This document shows positions 38,010 to 47,178 of a stretch of DNA of 64,000 nt, piece after piece (positions within the stretch are counted from its first letter, which is position 1; each line of letters opens with the position of its first letter). Both the position numbers and the translations under genes were made by a program. Below the pieces are notes generated by a model. That model did no database searches. It saw nothing but the letters and a program-made list of their open reading frames with translations, and was not told where the DNA came from. Source of the DNA: Halothece sp. PCC 7418 (lineage in GTDB: Bacteria; Cyanobacteriota; Cyanobacteriia; Cyanobacteriales; Rubidibacteraceae); NCBI RefSeq assembly GCF_000317635.1, contig NC_019779.1:2356001-2420000 (forward strand). The letters are read 5' to 3'.

Positions 38010-38288
38010 CATAAGTGGGTTTTTGAGTTCTCCATTGATTAAAATTCAATGGATTCACTCTTGTTGTGACTCAATGGATGGTAACTGAGCCCCTCAACAA
38101 GTTCGGGGTATCACTTGTCGAAGTTAAAATCACATTTCGTCACTTCCTTTCCCACACTCAAGAATGGGAGACAGACCTTGACGCTTGGTTAACCTTAGCT
38201 GTGTCCTTACCTGTTCAATTAGCCCGTTTGGGTTTTTCACCATTAAGTTTAGGGCTATTTTTAGAATCGTAACATAAAATGACACAAA

Positions 38289-38381
38289 AGGCTGAAGCCT
38301 TTAAGGGCCATTCATGAGGGGCTGTGTGCGGAGGTTTCCTCCGCACCTAGAAAGCCTCGTCCATCCGTTTCAAACGGATGG
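38289..38381. repeat. Cluster of three perfect hairpins
   Basis: AGGCT-GA-AGCCT (38289-38300), GTGCGGAGG-TTT-CCTCCGCAC (38326-38346) and CCATCCGTTT-C-AAACGGATGG (38361-38381) follow one another. Such stacked palindromes are typical of IS200/IS605-type ends or their derived small repeats; no transposase gene is nearby. Confidence 0.7.
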
Positions 38382-38402
38382 CTCTCTGACTGTTTTCCTG
38401 TA

Positions 38403-38440
38403 GATTTTCATCTGTCCTAACCCGAATGAGTAGTGCTATA
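38403..38440. repeat. Dispersed repeat shared with 21296-21334
   Basis: GATTTTCATCTGTC and AGTAGTGCTATA, 12 bases apart, inverse of the 21.3-kb copy. Confidence 0.75.
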
Positions 38441-38534
38441 TTGTCTCATTCTCGATCACAAACCAAGTCACCTAATTTGTTCCCTTCAGATAAGTTACAA
38501 TTCCTTATAAGGGATAAAAAGGAAGTTGAAACAA

Positions 38535-38693
38535 ATGATAAAAATTAAACTGATTAACGGGGAAACTTATGAAGTTGAACATGATCAACTTCCTGAGTTC
38601 TTGGATAAGCATCAAGGTCAAGTTGTAGAGTATCAGAAGAAAGTACAACCGCGTCGGTGCAACAGGAAGATCGAGACTACCAAAGCAAAATAA
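38535..38693 (+). CDS. Short unrecognised protein
   Basis: 52 codons from ATG at 38535: MIKIKLINGETYEVEHDQLP, then a basic C-terminal half (VQPRRCNRKIETTKAK). A GGAAG ribosome-like sequence lies 8-14 bases upstream. The N-terminal half looks like a small beta-hairpin plus helix. Its 3' end overlaps the converging gene at 38677 by 17 bases. It may be a genuine small protein or a fragment. Confidence 0.4.
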   Translation: MIKIKLINGETYEVEHDQLPEFLDKHQGQVVEYQKKVQPRRCNRKIETTKAK

Positions 38694-39012
38694 TGCTATC
38701 TCTGTAGGGAAGCCCTCCTTGATTGAGAAAGTTTCCGTTTTCTAGCTTCTCCTCTGTTTCCGCATAATAAATTTCCCCTGATACAAAAAACTTATACTGA
38801 GTTTTATCGTTATTCTGTTTGCCCGAATAAGGTTTTTCTTCGCCTAAGTTCTCAACGTACACATAAACAGTACGGTATCTATTTTCAACATAACTGCTGA
38901 ATTTTCCATAGACATAACTACCTGTTGCAGCTTCATTAAACTCCTGTTCGTCTAAGGCTTTAATTTTGATTGGCATAAGTAATGGGAAACTTCCGTGATT
39001 GGTGTATTTCAT
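38677..39012 (-). CDS. Unrecognised small protein
   Basis: 111 aa; a shorter start (MPIKIKALDEQEFNEAATG) is at 38976. The sequence has alternating Tyr/Val strands (SSYVENRYRTVYVYVENL) and Glu/Lys-rich turns, suggesting a small all-beta fold. Found next to an Uma2 remnant. Function unknown. Confidence 0.5.
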   Translation of the reverse strand: MKYTNHGSFPLLMPIKIKALDEQEFNEAATGSYVYGKFSSYVENRYRTVYVYVENLGEEKPYSGKQNNDKTQYKFFVSGEIYYAETEEKLENGNFLNQGGLPYRDSIILLW

Positions 39013-39041
39013 ATAAGATACATTGATCGGTAGTCCATTGA

Positions 39042-39326
39042 GTGTTCAAAATAAAAAGCAATCTTCTCGATGCTGTAGTCGTTTCACTAATCATGAATGC
39101 AATGATGAAACTTAAAATTCAGCCCGAACAATTTGCAACGATCGCGCTTTTAAATGAAGAATATAGGGAGAATGGGGTTCGCTTAGGTTGGCTGATTAAT
39201 CCCCAAGATCAGCAAGTTAAAATTTACCGTCAAGGCTGCGATCGCGAGATTTTGGATCAGCCTCAAGTGATTGATGGAGAAGATGTCCTTCCTAACTTTG
39301 AGCTATCCTTAGAAAACATTTTTTAA
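39042..39326 (+). pseudogene. C-terminal remnant of an Uma2-family endonuclease-like gene
   Basis: The last 55 or so codons (NEEYRENGVRLGWLINPQDQ, VKIYRQG, then GEDVLPNFELSLENIF) match the C-terminal part of the Uma2/DUF820 restriction-endonuclease-fold family that is expanded in cyanobacteria. The N-terminal two thirds with the catalytic core are missing. The residues before NEEY do not look like the family, so the gene is 5'-truncated and probably inactive. Confidence 0.65.
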
Positions 39327-39337
39327 AGATATGATTT

Positions 39338-40702
39338 ATGGCGTTAATTATTGCAGGTGAACGCAGTGGGGTCGGGAAAACAACAATTACTCTCGCTCTG
39401 CTTTCATTTCTAGCGCGAAAACCCGAAAAAGTACAGTCATTTAAGGTGGGACCTGATTATATTGATCCCATGTTCCATACAGAAGTGACGGGACGGTCTT
39501 GTCGCAACTTAGACCCCGTTTTAACTTCTCCCGACTATATTCGACATTGTTTTCTCCGCCACTGTCAGGGGATGGACTATGCTGTGATTGAGGGGGTGAT
39601 GGGGTTATTTGATGGGGTGTGTTTAGAACAACGGAATGATTATGCTTCGACGGCGCACATTGCAGAGATTTTAGACGTTCCGATGGTTTTGGTAATTGAT
39701 TGCTCTCGTTTATCGGGGTCGGTGGGCGCGATCGCGCAGGGATATGCGAACTTTAATCCCAACCTCAACCTTGCGGGTGTTGTCCTCAATGGCGTGGGAA
39801 GTGACCGTCATCTTGAACTGTTAAAAGTGGCTCTAGACCGCATCCAGATTCCGATTTTGGGGGTATTTCGTCGTCAAGAAAAGATTGCATTGCGCGATCG
39901 GCATTTAGGGTTAATTCCCACGGAAGAAGTAGAAACCTTCCCCGAAATCCAAGACCGCCTTGCAGAGATAGCGCAAGAGAGTTTCGATTGGGAGCAAGTC
40001 TTACCGTTATTAAAAGCCCCACAAAAGCCCGTTCCCCCGCTTTGGGATGCCATACCAGCGCAAACTCCTGTTAGAATTGGCATTGCGCGCGATCGCGCCT
40101 TTAATTTCTACTACCAAGATAACCTTGATCTGCTCAAACATTTGGGTGCGGAATTAATCCCATGGAGTCCTCTCAAGGATACAAGTCTCCCACCTGATTT
40201 AGATCTCCTCTATTTTGTCGGTGGTTTCCCAGAAGTTTTTGCTCAAGAACTGTCCCATAATAAAGAAATAATGAAGGAACTCCACAGGAGAATCACTAAT
40301 GGACTGGTCACGTATGCTGAATGTGGTGGTCTGATGTATCTCAGTCAGAGTATCACTGATTTTGCGGGAGAAACTTGGGAGATGGTGGGAGTTTTACCGA
40401 CAGCGATCAAAATGGCAAAGCGGTTAACCTTAGGGTATCGCCAAGGGATCTTTGCTTCCCCTCATCGCTTACTTCCCCCGAATACTCAACTGTGGGGACA
40501 TGAGTTTCATCGTTCCCAAATGGAAACCCCTTCCCCTTCTCCCCTTTATCAATTGGAGGATTTCTACCAAAATCAAACTCAGGAGGGATGGCAAATCGGG
40601 GCTGTTTATGCGTCTTATCTACATCTCCACTGGGGAACAATTCCACAGTTTCCACAACAATTAATACAACTGGGTCAAGCCAGCACAAATGTCAAGCTAT
40701 AA
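39338..40702 (+). CDS. cbiA: Cobyrinic acid a,c-diamide synthase
   Basis: Amidates the a and c side chains of cobyrinate using glutamine and ATP in corrinoid synthesis (CobB/CbiA). 454 aa. N-terminal dethiobiotin-synthetase-like ATPase: GERSGVGKTTITLALL and FKVGPDYIDPMFH; C-terminal class I glutamine amidotransferase with the catalytic Cys in YAECGGLMYLSQ. In cyanobacteria the product is pseudocobalamin. It begins 11 bases after the Uma2 remnant stop. Confidence 0.94.
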   Translation: MALIIAGERSGVGKTTITLALLSFLARKPEKVQSFKVGPDYIDPMFHTEVTGRSCRNLDPVLTSPDYIRHCFLRHCQGMDYAVIEGVMGLFDGVCLEQRNDYASTAHIAEILDVPMVLVIDCSRLSGSVGAIAQGYANFNPNLNLAGVVLNGVGSDRHLELLKVALDRIQIPILGVFRRQEKIALRDRHLGLIPTEEVETFPEIQDRLAEIAQESFDWEQVLPLLKAPQKPVPPLWDAIPAQTPVRIGIARDRAFNFYYQDNLDLLKHLGAELIPWSPLKDTSLPPDLDLLYFVGGFPEVFAQELSHNKEIMKELHRRITNGLVTYAECGGLMYLSQSITDFAGETWEMVGVLPTAIKMAKRLTLGYRQGIFASPHRLLPPNTQLWGHEFHRSQMETPSPSPLYQLEDFYQNQTQEGWQIGAVYASYLHLHWGTIPQFPQQLIQLGQASTNVKL

Positions 40703-40764
40703 CAGAAAACGCTCTGCCCAGAATCAATAATGTGTCTCAAGGAACAAAAACGCTAAGGTGTGTT

Positions 40765-41385
40765 ATGGAGTCTCAATCTACTCAACCAACCAACTTCGAT
40801 CTTACTGCTACACCCAAAGAACAAACCCATCAACCATTTCACTTCTGCAATCAGTATCAAGGAAAAATGACAATGCACAGTGATGCGGAAACAGTGAAAC
40901 GTTATCTTGATGCTCATCAAGGCTGGTTTGTGCGCTGTGCTCAACCCATGGCAGCTGAACCCATTGGCGAAAACAGCTATGCTTTAACCATTGGTCGGTT
41001 TGGGGCGTTAGGCTTTCAAGTCGAACCCAAATTAGGGGTAGAATTACTTCCAGAAGCGGAAGGGATTTATCGGATGGAAACCGTCCCTCTGGAAACAAGC
41101 GATACCCATTTTTACAGTGTGGACTATCAAGCAGAATTACAACTGATCGAAAATTCTAACACTCAATCCTCTAACTTATCTTTACCGAGGACTGTAGTTG
41201 AGTGGACATTGGATTTAGGCGTGACGATCCATTTTCCTCGCTTCATTTATCGTTTTTCTAAACCCATGGTGCAAAAAACCGGTGATCGCCTTTTAAACCA
41301 AATTGTTCGCCAAGTTTCTCGTCGTCTGACTTATAAAGTGCAAGTGGATTTCCACACCCGCTATGATTTACCGCTCCCTTCTTAG
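40765..41385 (+). CDS. DUF1997-family protein
   Basis: 206 aa, family shared by cyanobacteria and plastid-bearing plants. Core: YALTIGRFGALGFQVEPKLGVELLP, YSVDYQAELQLIE, the conserved WTLDLGVTIHFPRFIY, and RRLTYKVQVDFH at the end. No function is established. I choose ATG at 40765 (63 bases after the cbiA stop). The frame is open upstream into cbiA, but that part is out-of-frame overlap. It is followed by petG at 50 bases. Confidence 0.8.
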   Translation: MESQSTQPTNFDLTATPKEQTHQPFHFCNQYQGKMTMHSDAETVKRYLDAHQGWFVRCAQPMAAEPIGENSYALTIGRFGALGFQVEPKLGVELLPEAEGIYRMETVPLETSDTHFYSVDYQAELQLIENSNTQSSNLSLPRTVVEWTLDLGVTIHFPRFIYRFSKPMVQKTGDRLLNQIVRQVSRRLTYKVQVDFHTRYDLPLPS

Positions 41386-41435
41386 GCGAAATTTGATAAG
41401 ATGCTGATGATAAGATTTGTTGGAATGATTGCTTT

Positions 41436-41537
41436 ATGATTGAACCTTTACTACTCGGAATTGTCCTTGGCTTAATTTTTGTCACCTTAGCAGGATTGTT
41501 TTTTGCTGCTTATATGCAGTATCGACGCACTAGCTAA
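41436..41537 (+). CDS. petG: Cytochrome b6f complex subunit PetG
   Basis: A single-helix subunit of the cytochrome b6f complex in the thylakoid membrane. The 33-codon frame reads [20 protein letters not shown] and ends YMQYRRTS. The N-terminal [14 protein letters not shown] and AGLFxAAYxQY are the PetG signature. Usual PetG is 37-38 aa with GLIPVTLAG; this one has Phe for the Pro and stops four to five residues early. No other b6f genes are near, as is usual for petG. Confidence 0.9.
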   Translation: MIEPLLLGIVLGLIFVTLAGLFFAAYMQYRRTS

Positions 41538-41785
41538 GGCGAACGGGTGATCAGTCACCAGTGATCAGTCCCAAGAAAAAAACCTTCTCTTTTCAATCCT
41601 GAGTGATGCTCGACTCCAAGCCGACTTAAAAAAGAAGATTGGTAACTGGTCACTGTCAAACTGGTCACTGTGAATGGGAATCCTTCGAGGGGATGAGGCA
41701 AGAATGAAACTAAAAGGGGAATAATATCATCTGAAACTTAAATTTTTTTAAATCAACTGGGTTAGTAAAATAATTTAATCTTTTA

Positions 41786-42907
41786 ATGAGTCATTCCCTA
41801 AATACGGCAAAAGCAAAACCCGATACCATCTTAGTTGTTGATGATTCTCCAGATAATGTGTTGCTGGTCCAGAGCATTTTGGAGGAAGAGGGCTATCACA
41901 TTGAAGTGGCGGAAGAAGGCGAAAGCGCGATCAAGAAAGTCTTAGCAACTCCTCCACAGTTGATTTTACTGGATGTGATGATGCCTGGAATGGATGGGTT
42001 TGAAGTGACCGAACGCATCCGCCAAGAAGAGGATTTACCCTTTATCCCCATTTTACTGATTACCGCTTATGATCAGCCGAGTGTGGCGAAAGGATTGGAT
42101 AGTGGGGCGGATGATTTTATTCGTAAGCCGGTTGAATTAGAAGAATTATTAGCACGAGTCCGCTCATTATTACGTTTAAAGCATAGTGTGGATGAACGAG
42201 ATGAAATTGCCCGTCAACGGGCTGATTTTGTCTCTCGTCTCACTCATGATTTACGAACGCCGTTAGTCGCTGCCGATCGGATGTTAAATTTATTTCAGCA
42301 GGGGGCGTTAGGAGAATTATCTGCTCCCATGCAAGAAGCGGTGGCGACTATGGAACGCAGTAATCGGAATTTACTGGATATGGTCAATACCTTACTGGAA
42401 GTGTATCGCTTTGAGGCGGGGCGAAAAGTCCTCAATTTTAGCCCAGTTGATGTCAAAGAAATCATTGATGAAGTCATCCAAGAACTTAATCCTTTAGCAG
42501 AAGAAAAAGGTTTAAGTTTAACGTTGGAGGATCACCTCGAAGCTAATCAACCCACAACGGTCGAGGGAGATCGATTAGAGTTACGGCGGGTATTTACGAA
42601 CTTAGTCGGGAATGCTATTAAGTTTACTGATGAAGGTGGGGTGACGGTGCGAATGCAACCAAGGCAAGAAACAGAAACCCCTCAGCTTATAATTGAAGTG
42701 GAAGATACCGGTCCTGGGGTTTCCCCCGAAGAACAAAAGACTTTGTTTGAACGGTTTCGGAAAGGGAAACATCAGAATTCTGGCAGTGGTTTAGGGTTGC
42801 ATTTGTCGCAACGGATTTTAGAAAGTCATCATGGCAATATTGCTCTAGACTCAGAAGTGGGGAAAGGCAGTTGTTTTACCGTGACATTACCTCTGACGCA
42901 AAATTGA
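41786..42907 (+). CDS. Response regulator-histidine kinase hybrid
   Basis: 373 aa. N-terminal receiver domain (1-125) with the acidic pair VVDD (18-20) and phospho-acceptor D63 in LLDVMMPGMDG, Lys in FIRKP. A short coiled linker follows, then HisKA with H154 in RLTHDLRTPL and HATPase_c with N box NLVGNAIKF, G1 DTGPGV and G2 GSGLGLHLS. It has no membrane segment or sensor domain, so it is soluble and takes its input through the receiver. This receiver-kinase order is frequent in cyanobacteria. Upstream 248 bases contain TGATCA-type inverted repeats near 41549 and GGTCACTG repeats near 41645 and no gene. Confidence 0.9.
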   Translation: MSHSLNTAKAKPDTILVVDDSPDNVLLVQSILEEEGYHIEVAEEGESAIKKVLATPPQLILLDVMMPGMDGFEVTERIRQEEDLPFIPILLITAYDQPSVAKGLDSGADDFIRKPVELEELLARVRSLLRLKHSVDERDEIARQRADFVSRLTHDLRTPLVAADRMLNLFQQGALGELSAPMQEAVATMERSNRNLLDMVNTLLEVYRFEAGRKVLNFSPVDVKEIIDEVIQELNPLAEEKGLSLTLEDHLEANQPTTVEGDRLELRRVFTNLVGNAIKFTDEGGVTVRMQPRQETETPQLIIEVEDTGPGVSPEEQKTLFERFRKGKHQNSGSGLGLHLSQRILESHHGNIALDSEVGKGSCFTVTLPLTQN

Positions 42908-42931
42908 TTATGAAAATGATTAGTCTAGTTA

Positions 42932-42953
42932 GACCCTTGCTGGTGTTGGGTTT
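42932..42953. repeat. 22-bp repeat, inverse copy at 47044-47065
   Basis: GACCCTTGCTGGTGTTGGGTTT starts as an exact inverse complement of the segment upstream of cimA. With the following CCTCAACCCAACC it also forms a hairpin of the common GTTGGGTT cyanobacterial type. Confidence 0.75.
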
Positions 42954-43042
42954 TGTCGCCTCAACCCAACCTACGTCTAACAAATGACCAAAGAACCAAA
43001 GCGTGAAAACTGCTATAGTCTATTCATGAACGGGCTAGGAAA

Positions 43043-44422
43043 ATGTTAGCAACAACTGATCTTCAAAGTATTGTCCAAGCACAAAAAGATTTTTTTGCCA
43101 CTGGAAAAACGAAAGAAGTTTCTTTTCGTAAGGAACAGCTTAAAAAACTGAAAGCGGTGATTGAGGAATCGGAAGCGGTTATTATAGAAGCCCTTTCTCA
43201 AGATTTAGGAAAGCCTCAGTTGGAAGCATTTTTAACAGAAATTGCTTATTGTCGAGAAGAAGTTCATTATTTTTTGCAACATTTAGAACCATGGGCAAAA
43301 ATAAAACCCGTTAGCACTCCTCTGCCTTTTTTTCCTGCAAAATCTTTGATTGTTCCTGAACCAGTCGGACAAGTTTTAATTATTAGTCCTTGGAATTATC
43401 CGTTTCAGTTAGCAATTGTTCCTCTTTTAGGCGCGATCGCTGCGGGAAATTGTGCGATTATTAAACCTTCAGAAATCACCCCCAATACATCTCAGGTTTT
43501 AGCTGATTTAATTGCGAAAACATTTGATCCTAACTACATTACAGTAGTGGAAGGGGATGAAACAGTTGCTCAAGCATTATTACAGCAAAAGTTTGACCAT
43601 ATTTTCTACACGGGAGGGAGTGCTGTTGGAAAAATTGTGATGAAAGCAGCAGCAGAATATCTCACTCCTGTTACCTTAGAATTAGGCGGTAAAAGTCCTT
43701 GTATTGTTGAACCAGATGTTCAGGTTGAATACAGTGCTAAACGCATAATTTGGGGTAAATTTATTAATGCAGGACAAACTTGTATTGCACCAGATTATTT
43801 ACTGGTTCATCGCGATATTAAAGAGGAATTAGTCCGTAACATGAAAGCCTCTTTACAGGAGTTTTATGGAGAAAATCCTAAGGAGAGTTCTGATTATGCG
43901 AGAATTGTTAGCGAGAAACATTTTAATCGTCTCAGTCAGTTTTTAGATAATGGGACAGTCATCGCTGGTGGGGAAACAGATGCGGAAAGCCGTTATATTG
44001 CGCCCACTCTTTTAGATGGTGTGACTTGGGATGATTCAGTGATGGAAGAAGAAATTTTTGGTCCGATCTTGCCAATTATTGAATACGATGATTTAGACAG
44101 CGCGATCGCGCAAGTTAATGCTTCTCCCAAACCTCTCGCCCTTTATCTCTTTTCTAAAGACAAAAACAAACAACAGAAAGTTCTGCAAGAAACGTCGAGT
44201 GGAGGCGTTGTTTTCAATGATACGCTTGTTCATTTTAATTGTCCCGAATTACCATTTGGTGGAATCGGGGAAAGTGGGATCGGGTCTTATCATGGTAAAG
44301 CAAGTTTTGATAGATTTACTCACTATAAAAGTGTCCTTAAACAAGCCCTCTGGTTAGATATTCCCTTGCGTTATCCCCCTTATGCTGATAAGTTGAAATT
44401 CCTCAAATTCTTATTTAAGTAG
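43043..44422 (+). CDS. Aldehyde dehydrogenase (class 3-like)
   Basis: A 459-aa NAD(P)-dependent oxidation of aldehydes to acids. Motifs: SPWNYPFQLAIVPLLGAIAAGN, TGGSAVGKIV, catalytic Glu in LELGGKSP, catalytic Cys in INAGQTCIAPDY, and EEIFGPILPI. The C-terminal tail LPFFK-like extension (LDIPLRYPPYADKLKFLKFLFK) resembles membrane-associated ALDH3 forms. In Synechocystis the related enzyme (slr0091) uses apocarotenals and alkanals; that substrate is inferred here. Confidence 0.92.
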   Translation: MLATTDLQSIVQAQKDFFATGKTKEVSFRKEQLKKLKAVIEESEAVIIEALSQDLGKPQLEAFLTEIAYCREEVHYFLQHLEPWAKIKPVSTPLPFFPAKSLIVPEPVGQVLIISPWNYPFQLAIVPLLGAIAAGNCAIIKPSEITPNTSQVLADLIAKTFDPNYITVVEGDETVAQALLQQKFDHIFYTGGSAVGKIVMKAAAEYLTPVTLELGGKSPCIVEPDVQVEYSAKRIIWGKFINAGQTCIAPDYLLVHRDIKEELVRNMKASLQEFYGENPKESSDYARIVSEKHFNRLSQFLDNGTVIAGGETDAESRYIAPTLLDGVTWDDSVMEEEIFGPILPIIEYDDLDSAIAQVNASPKPLALYLFSKDKNKQQKVLQETSSGGVVFNDTLVHFNCPELPFGGIGESGIGSYHGKASFDRFTHYKSVLKQALWLDIPLRYPPYADKLKFLKFLFK

Positions 44423-44430
44423 AATCGTTT

Positions 44431-45276
44431 ATGAAGCAAGAAGCATTGGTCATTCGCAACAAATCCTTTCTTTGGGGAGAACAAACTTATTTAATGGGTG
44501 TTTTGAATATTACTCCTGATAGCTTTAGTGATGGCGGTGACTATAACAACCTCGAAGAAGCGTTTCAACGGGCTGCTGCTTTAGTGGAAGCAGGGGCTGA
44601 TATTCTTGATGTAGGTGGACAATCAACACGCCCTGGGGCAAAACAAATTTCTCCAGAAGAAGAATTAGAACGGGTGATTCCGATTATTAAACGGATTCGC
44701 AAACACCTGAATATTCCCATTTCTGTCGATACCACTCGCGCGGAAATTGCTCAACAAGCGGTACGGGCGGGGGCGGATATCGTCAATGATATTTCTGGGG
44801 GAACATTTGATGCGGATATGTTGACCACAGTTGCAGCATTAGAAGTTCCGATCATCTTGATGCACATTCGGGGAACTCCAGAAACGATGCAGCAAATGAC
44901 CGATTATGAGGATTTAGTGGGAGAGATTATGGGAGTTTTACAGGAAAGGCTTTCTGCAGCCGAAGCTGCTGGAATTGCGCGATCGCGCTTACTGATTGAT
45001 CCAGGGATTGGCTTTGGTAAAACCGCCGAGCAAAATTTGGAATTATTACGTAAACTGGATCAATTTCAAAGTCTCGGTGTTCCCATTTTAGTAGGAACAT
45101 CGCGGAAAAGTTTTATTGGTAAAATCATCAATCAGGATGATCCAAAACAGCGCGTATGGGGAACGGCAAGCAGTTGTTGTGCTGCGATCGCGCAGGGGGC
45201 AGATCTGTTGCGCGTCCATGATCTGCCCCAAATGTGGGAAGTGTCTCAGGTGGCGGATGCGATTTGGCGGGTTTAG
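44431..45276 (+). CDS. folP: Dihydropteroate synthase
   Basis: Joins p-aminobenzoate to the pterin pyrophosphate in folate synthesis; target of sulfonamides. 281 aa. GVLNITPDSFSDGG (pterin loop), ILDVGGQSTRPGA, PISVDTTRAEIA, INDISGG-like IVNDISGGTFD and LVGTSRKSFIG all present. It starts 8 bases after the aldehyde dehydrogenase, so the two are likely co-transcribed. Converges with cimA, 8 bases between stops. Confidence 0.95.
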   Translation: MKQEALVIRNKSFLWGEQTYLMGVLNITPDSFSDGGDYNNLEEAFQRAAALVEAGADILDVGGQSTRPGAKQISPEEELERVIPIIKRIRKHLNIPISVDTTRAEIAQQAVRAGADIVNDISGGTFDADMLTTVAALEVPIILMHIRGTPETMQQMTDYEDLVGEIMGVLQERLSAAEAAGIARSRLLIDPGIGFGKTAEQNLELLRKLDQFQSLGVPILVGTSRKSFIGKIINQDDPKQRVWGTASSCCAAIAQGADLLRVHDLPQMWEVSQVADAIWRV

Positions 45277-45284
45277 GCTATGCG

Positions 45285-46937
45285 CTATGATTGCTTTAAT
45301 GCAGGAGACACTTCCTTCAGATTCCCCTTCACCTGTAACAAACCATATTCAATCCCTGCAACCACCGCTTGGTAAGAAGCATCGAGAATATTAGGCGAAA
45401 CCCCAATGGTCGTCCATCGTTGTTTTCCGTCGCTGGATTCCACTAAAACTCGGGTTGTCGCATCCGTACCAGCAGTGCTGTCTAAAATACGAACTTTATA
45501 GTCTGTTAAATAGAACGCAGCTATTTCTGGATAGAATTGGACAAGGGCTTTCCGTAATGCTGCATCTAGAGCAGAAACTGGACCATTGCCTTCTGCTGCC
45601 TCTAAAATATCTTTACCATTGACGCAGACTTTGATAGTTGCCACAGCATCGCTGAGTAAAGCCTCTTCACCTCTGAGCATATCGCAATTGACCTGAAACC
45701 CTTTTAATTGGAACATTTCTTGACGTTGTTCCAACATTTCATAAACCAGTAACTCAAAACTGGCTTCAGCAACTTCAAACTGGTAGCCTTGATTTTCCAG
45801 TTCTTTCGTGCGTTGGAGAATATCGCGACAAGTGGGGTCTTTTTTATCTAGGTCAATGCCAAAGGCGCGGGCTTTTGCCACAATATTACTAATCCCAGCC
45901 TGATCTGAAATCACGATGCGACGCTCATTCCCAATCACGGTGGGATCAATATGTTCGTAGGTTAAAGGATTGCGTTCCACTGCCGAAACATGGATTCCCC
46001 CTTTATGGGCAAATGCAGACCGTCCCACAAAGGGTGCATGAGGGTTAGGGGCAAAATTAACGATTTCGTTGATTAAATGGCTAGTGGGAGCAAGTTTTGC
46101 TAAATTTTCGGGTTCTAAACAAGAATAGTTCAGTTTTAACTGTAAATTGGGAATCACAGAACACAAGTTCGCATTCCCGCAGCGTTCCCCATAACCATTC
46201 ATGGTTCCCTGTACCATGGTTGACCCATGTTCCACAGCAACCAGAGAACTTGCCACTGCTGTATCAGAATCGTTATGGGTATGAATGCCTAATTTTACGC
46301 CATACTCAGCGCTGGGATTAATCTCAAAATGTTGGGTAACGGTTTGCACCACTTCCCCGACGTTGTGCGGTAATGTTCCGCCATTGGTGTCACAGAGAAC
46401 CAACCATTCCGCACCTGCTTCCACGGCGGTTTCTAGCGTTTTCAGAGCATATTCGGGGTTTGAGTGATAGCCATCAAACCAATGTTCCGCATCATAAATG
46501 ACCCGTCTGCCTTGAGATCGTAACAGCGCGATCGTATCGCGAATCATGGCACAATTTTCTTCTAAGGTGGTTTTCAAGCCTTCTGTCACATGGAGATCCC
46601 AAGACTTGCCAAAAATCGTCACCCAGCGCGTTCCAGCCGAGAGAATCGCTTGTAGCATGGGGTCATTTTCTGCGGAATGATTCGGGCGACGAGTGGAACA
46701 AAACGCAACGATTTCCGCTTGGGAGAGGGGTTCTTCTTTCAGTTGCCAAAAAAATTGGACATCTTTTGGGTTCGCGCCGGGCCATCCCCCTTCAATAAAG
46801 GGAATCCCTAACTGGTCTAATTTATGAGCAATTTTGAGCTTATCTTCTACAGAAAGGGAAATCCCTTCTTGTTGTGACCCATCTCTGAGGGTCGTATCAT
46901 AAATCCAGACGCGATTATTTTTGGGGTTTAAACTCAT
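45285..46937 (-). CDS. cimA: (R)-citramalate synthase
   Basis: Condenses pyruvate and acetyl-CoA to citramalate, giving a threonine-independent route to 2-oxobutyrate and isoleucine. 550 aa, LeuA-like. HMGL-type barrel with YDTTLRDGSQQEGISLSVEDK, DTNGGTLPHNV, LGIHTHNDSDTAVASS and NGYGERCGNANL, followed by the C-terminal LeuA dimer/allosteric domain (about 400-535). The combination with the early GWPGANPKD segment fits CimA rather than isopropylmalate synthase. Confidence 0.92.
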   Translation of the reverse strand: MSLNPKNNRVWIYDTTLRDGSQQEGISLSVEDKLKIAHKLDQLGIPFIEGGWPGANPKDVQFFWQLKEEPLSQAEIVAFCSTRRPNHSAENDPMLQAILSAGTRWVTIFGKSWDLHVTEGLKTTLEENCAMIRDTIALLRSQGRRVIYDAEHWFDGYHSNPEYALKTLETAVEAGAEWLVLCDTNGGTLPHNVGEVVQTVTQHFEINPSAEYGVKLGIHTHNDSDTAVASSLVAVEHGSTMVQGTMNGYGERCGNANLCSVIPNLQLKLNYSCLEPENLAKLAPTSHLINEIVNFAPNPHAPFVGRSAFAHKGGIHVSAVERNPLTYEHIDPTVIGNERRIVISDQAGISNIVAKARAFGIDLDKKDPTCRDILQRTKELENQGYQFEVAEASFELLVYEMLEQRQEMFQLKGFQVNCDMLRGEEALLSDAVATIKVCVNGKDILEAAEGNGPVSALDAALRKALVQFYPEIAAFYLTDYKVRILDSTAGTDATTRVLVESSDGKQRWTTIGVSPNILDASYQAVVAGIEYGLLQVKGNLKEVSPALKQS

Positions 46938-47043
46938 TCTTAACTGAAAAAACTTACTTTAGTATTTAACCTGAATCAATCGTAAACAATAATCCTGATT
47001 GAGTGACAAAAGATTCAAAACGTCGGTTGAGCCCTTGGTCACG

Positions 47044-47065
47044 AAACCCAACACCAGCAAGGGTC
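47044..47065. repeat. 22-bp repeat, inverse copy at 42932-42953
   Basis: AAACCCAACACCAGCAAGGGTC region in the 241-base spacer between cimA and the broken GST gene. Confidence 0.75.
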
Positions 47066-47178
47066 TTGTTGAGTTACACTTCGCGCTTCCCAACCTAGGA
47101 TAGAATAGGAGCTTTAGAAGTTTTGTCCGTCAACCAGACAATAATCACAATTGCCAAATATTGATCTTTAATTTTACC

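Larger units (their letters stand above)
37963..38534. other. Hairpin- and repeat-rich spacer
   Basis: 572 bases with no convincing gene. It carries a dispersed repeat (37973-38009), three strong hairpins (38289-38381) and another dispersed repeat (38403-38440). A 68-codon open frame at 38066-38272 has no recognised family and no ribosome site; it may be a remnant. The whole block looks like debris of small mobile elements. Confidence 0.55.

Noticed and set aside
38066-38272. 68-codon open frame after opcA
   Set aside because: No ribosome site and no family; surrounded by repeat debris. Mentioned only as a possible remnant.
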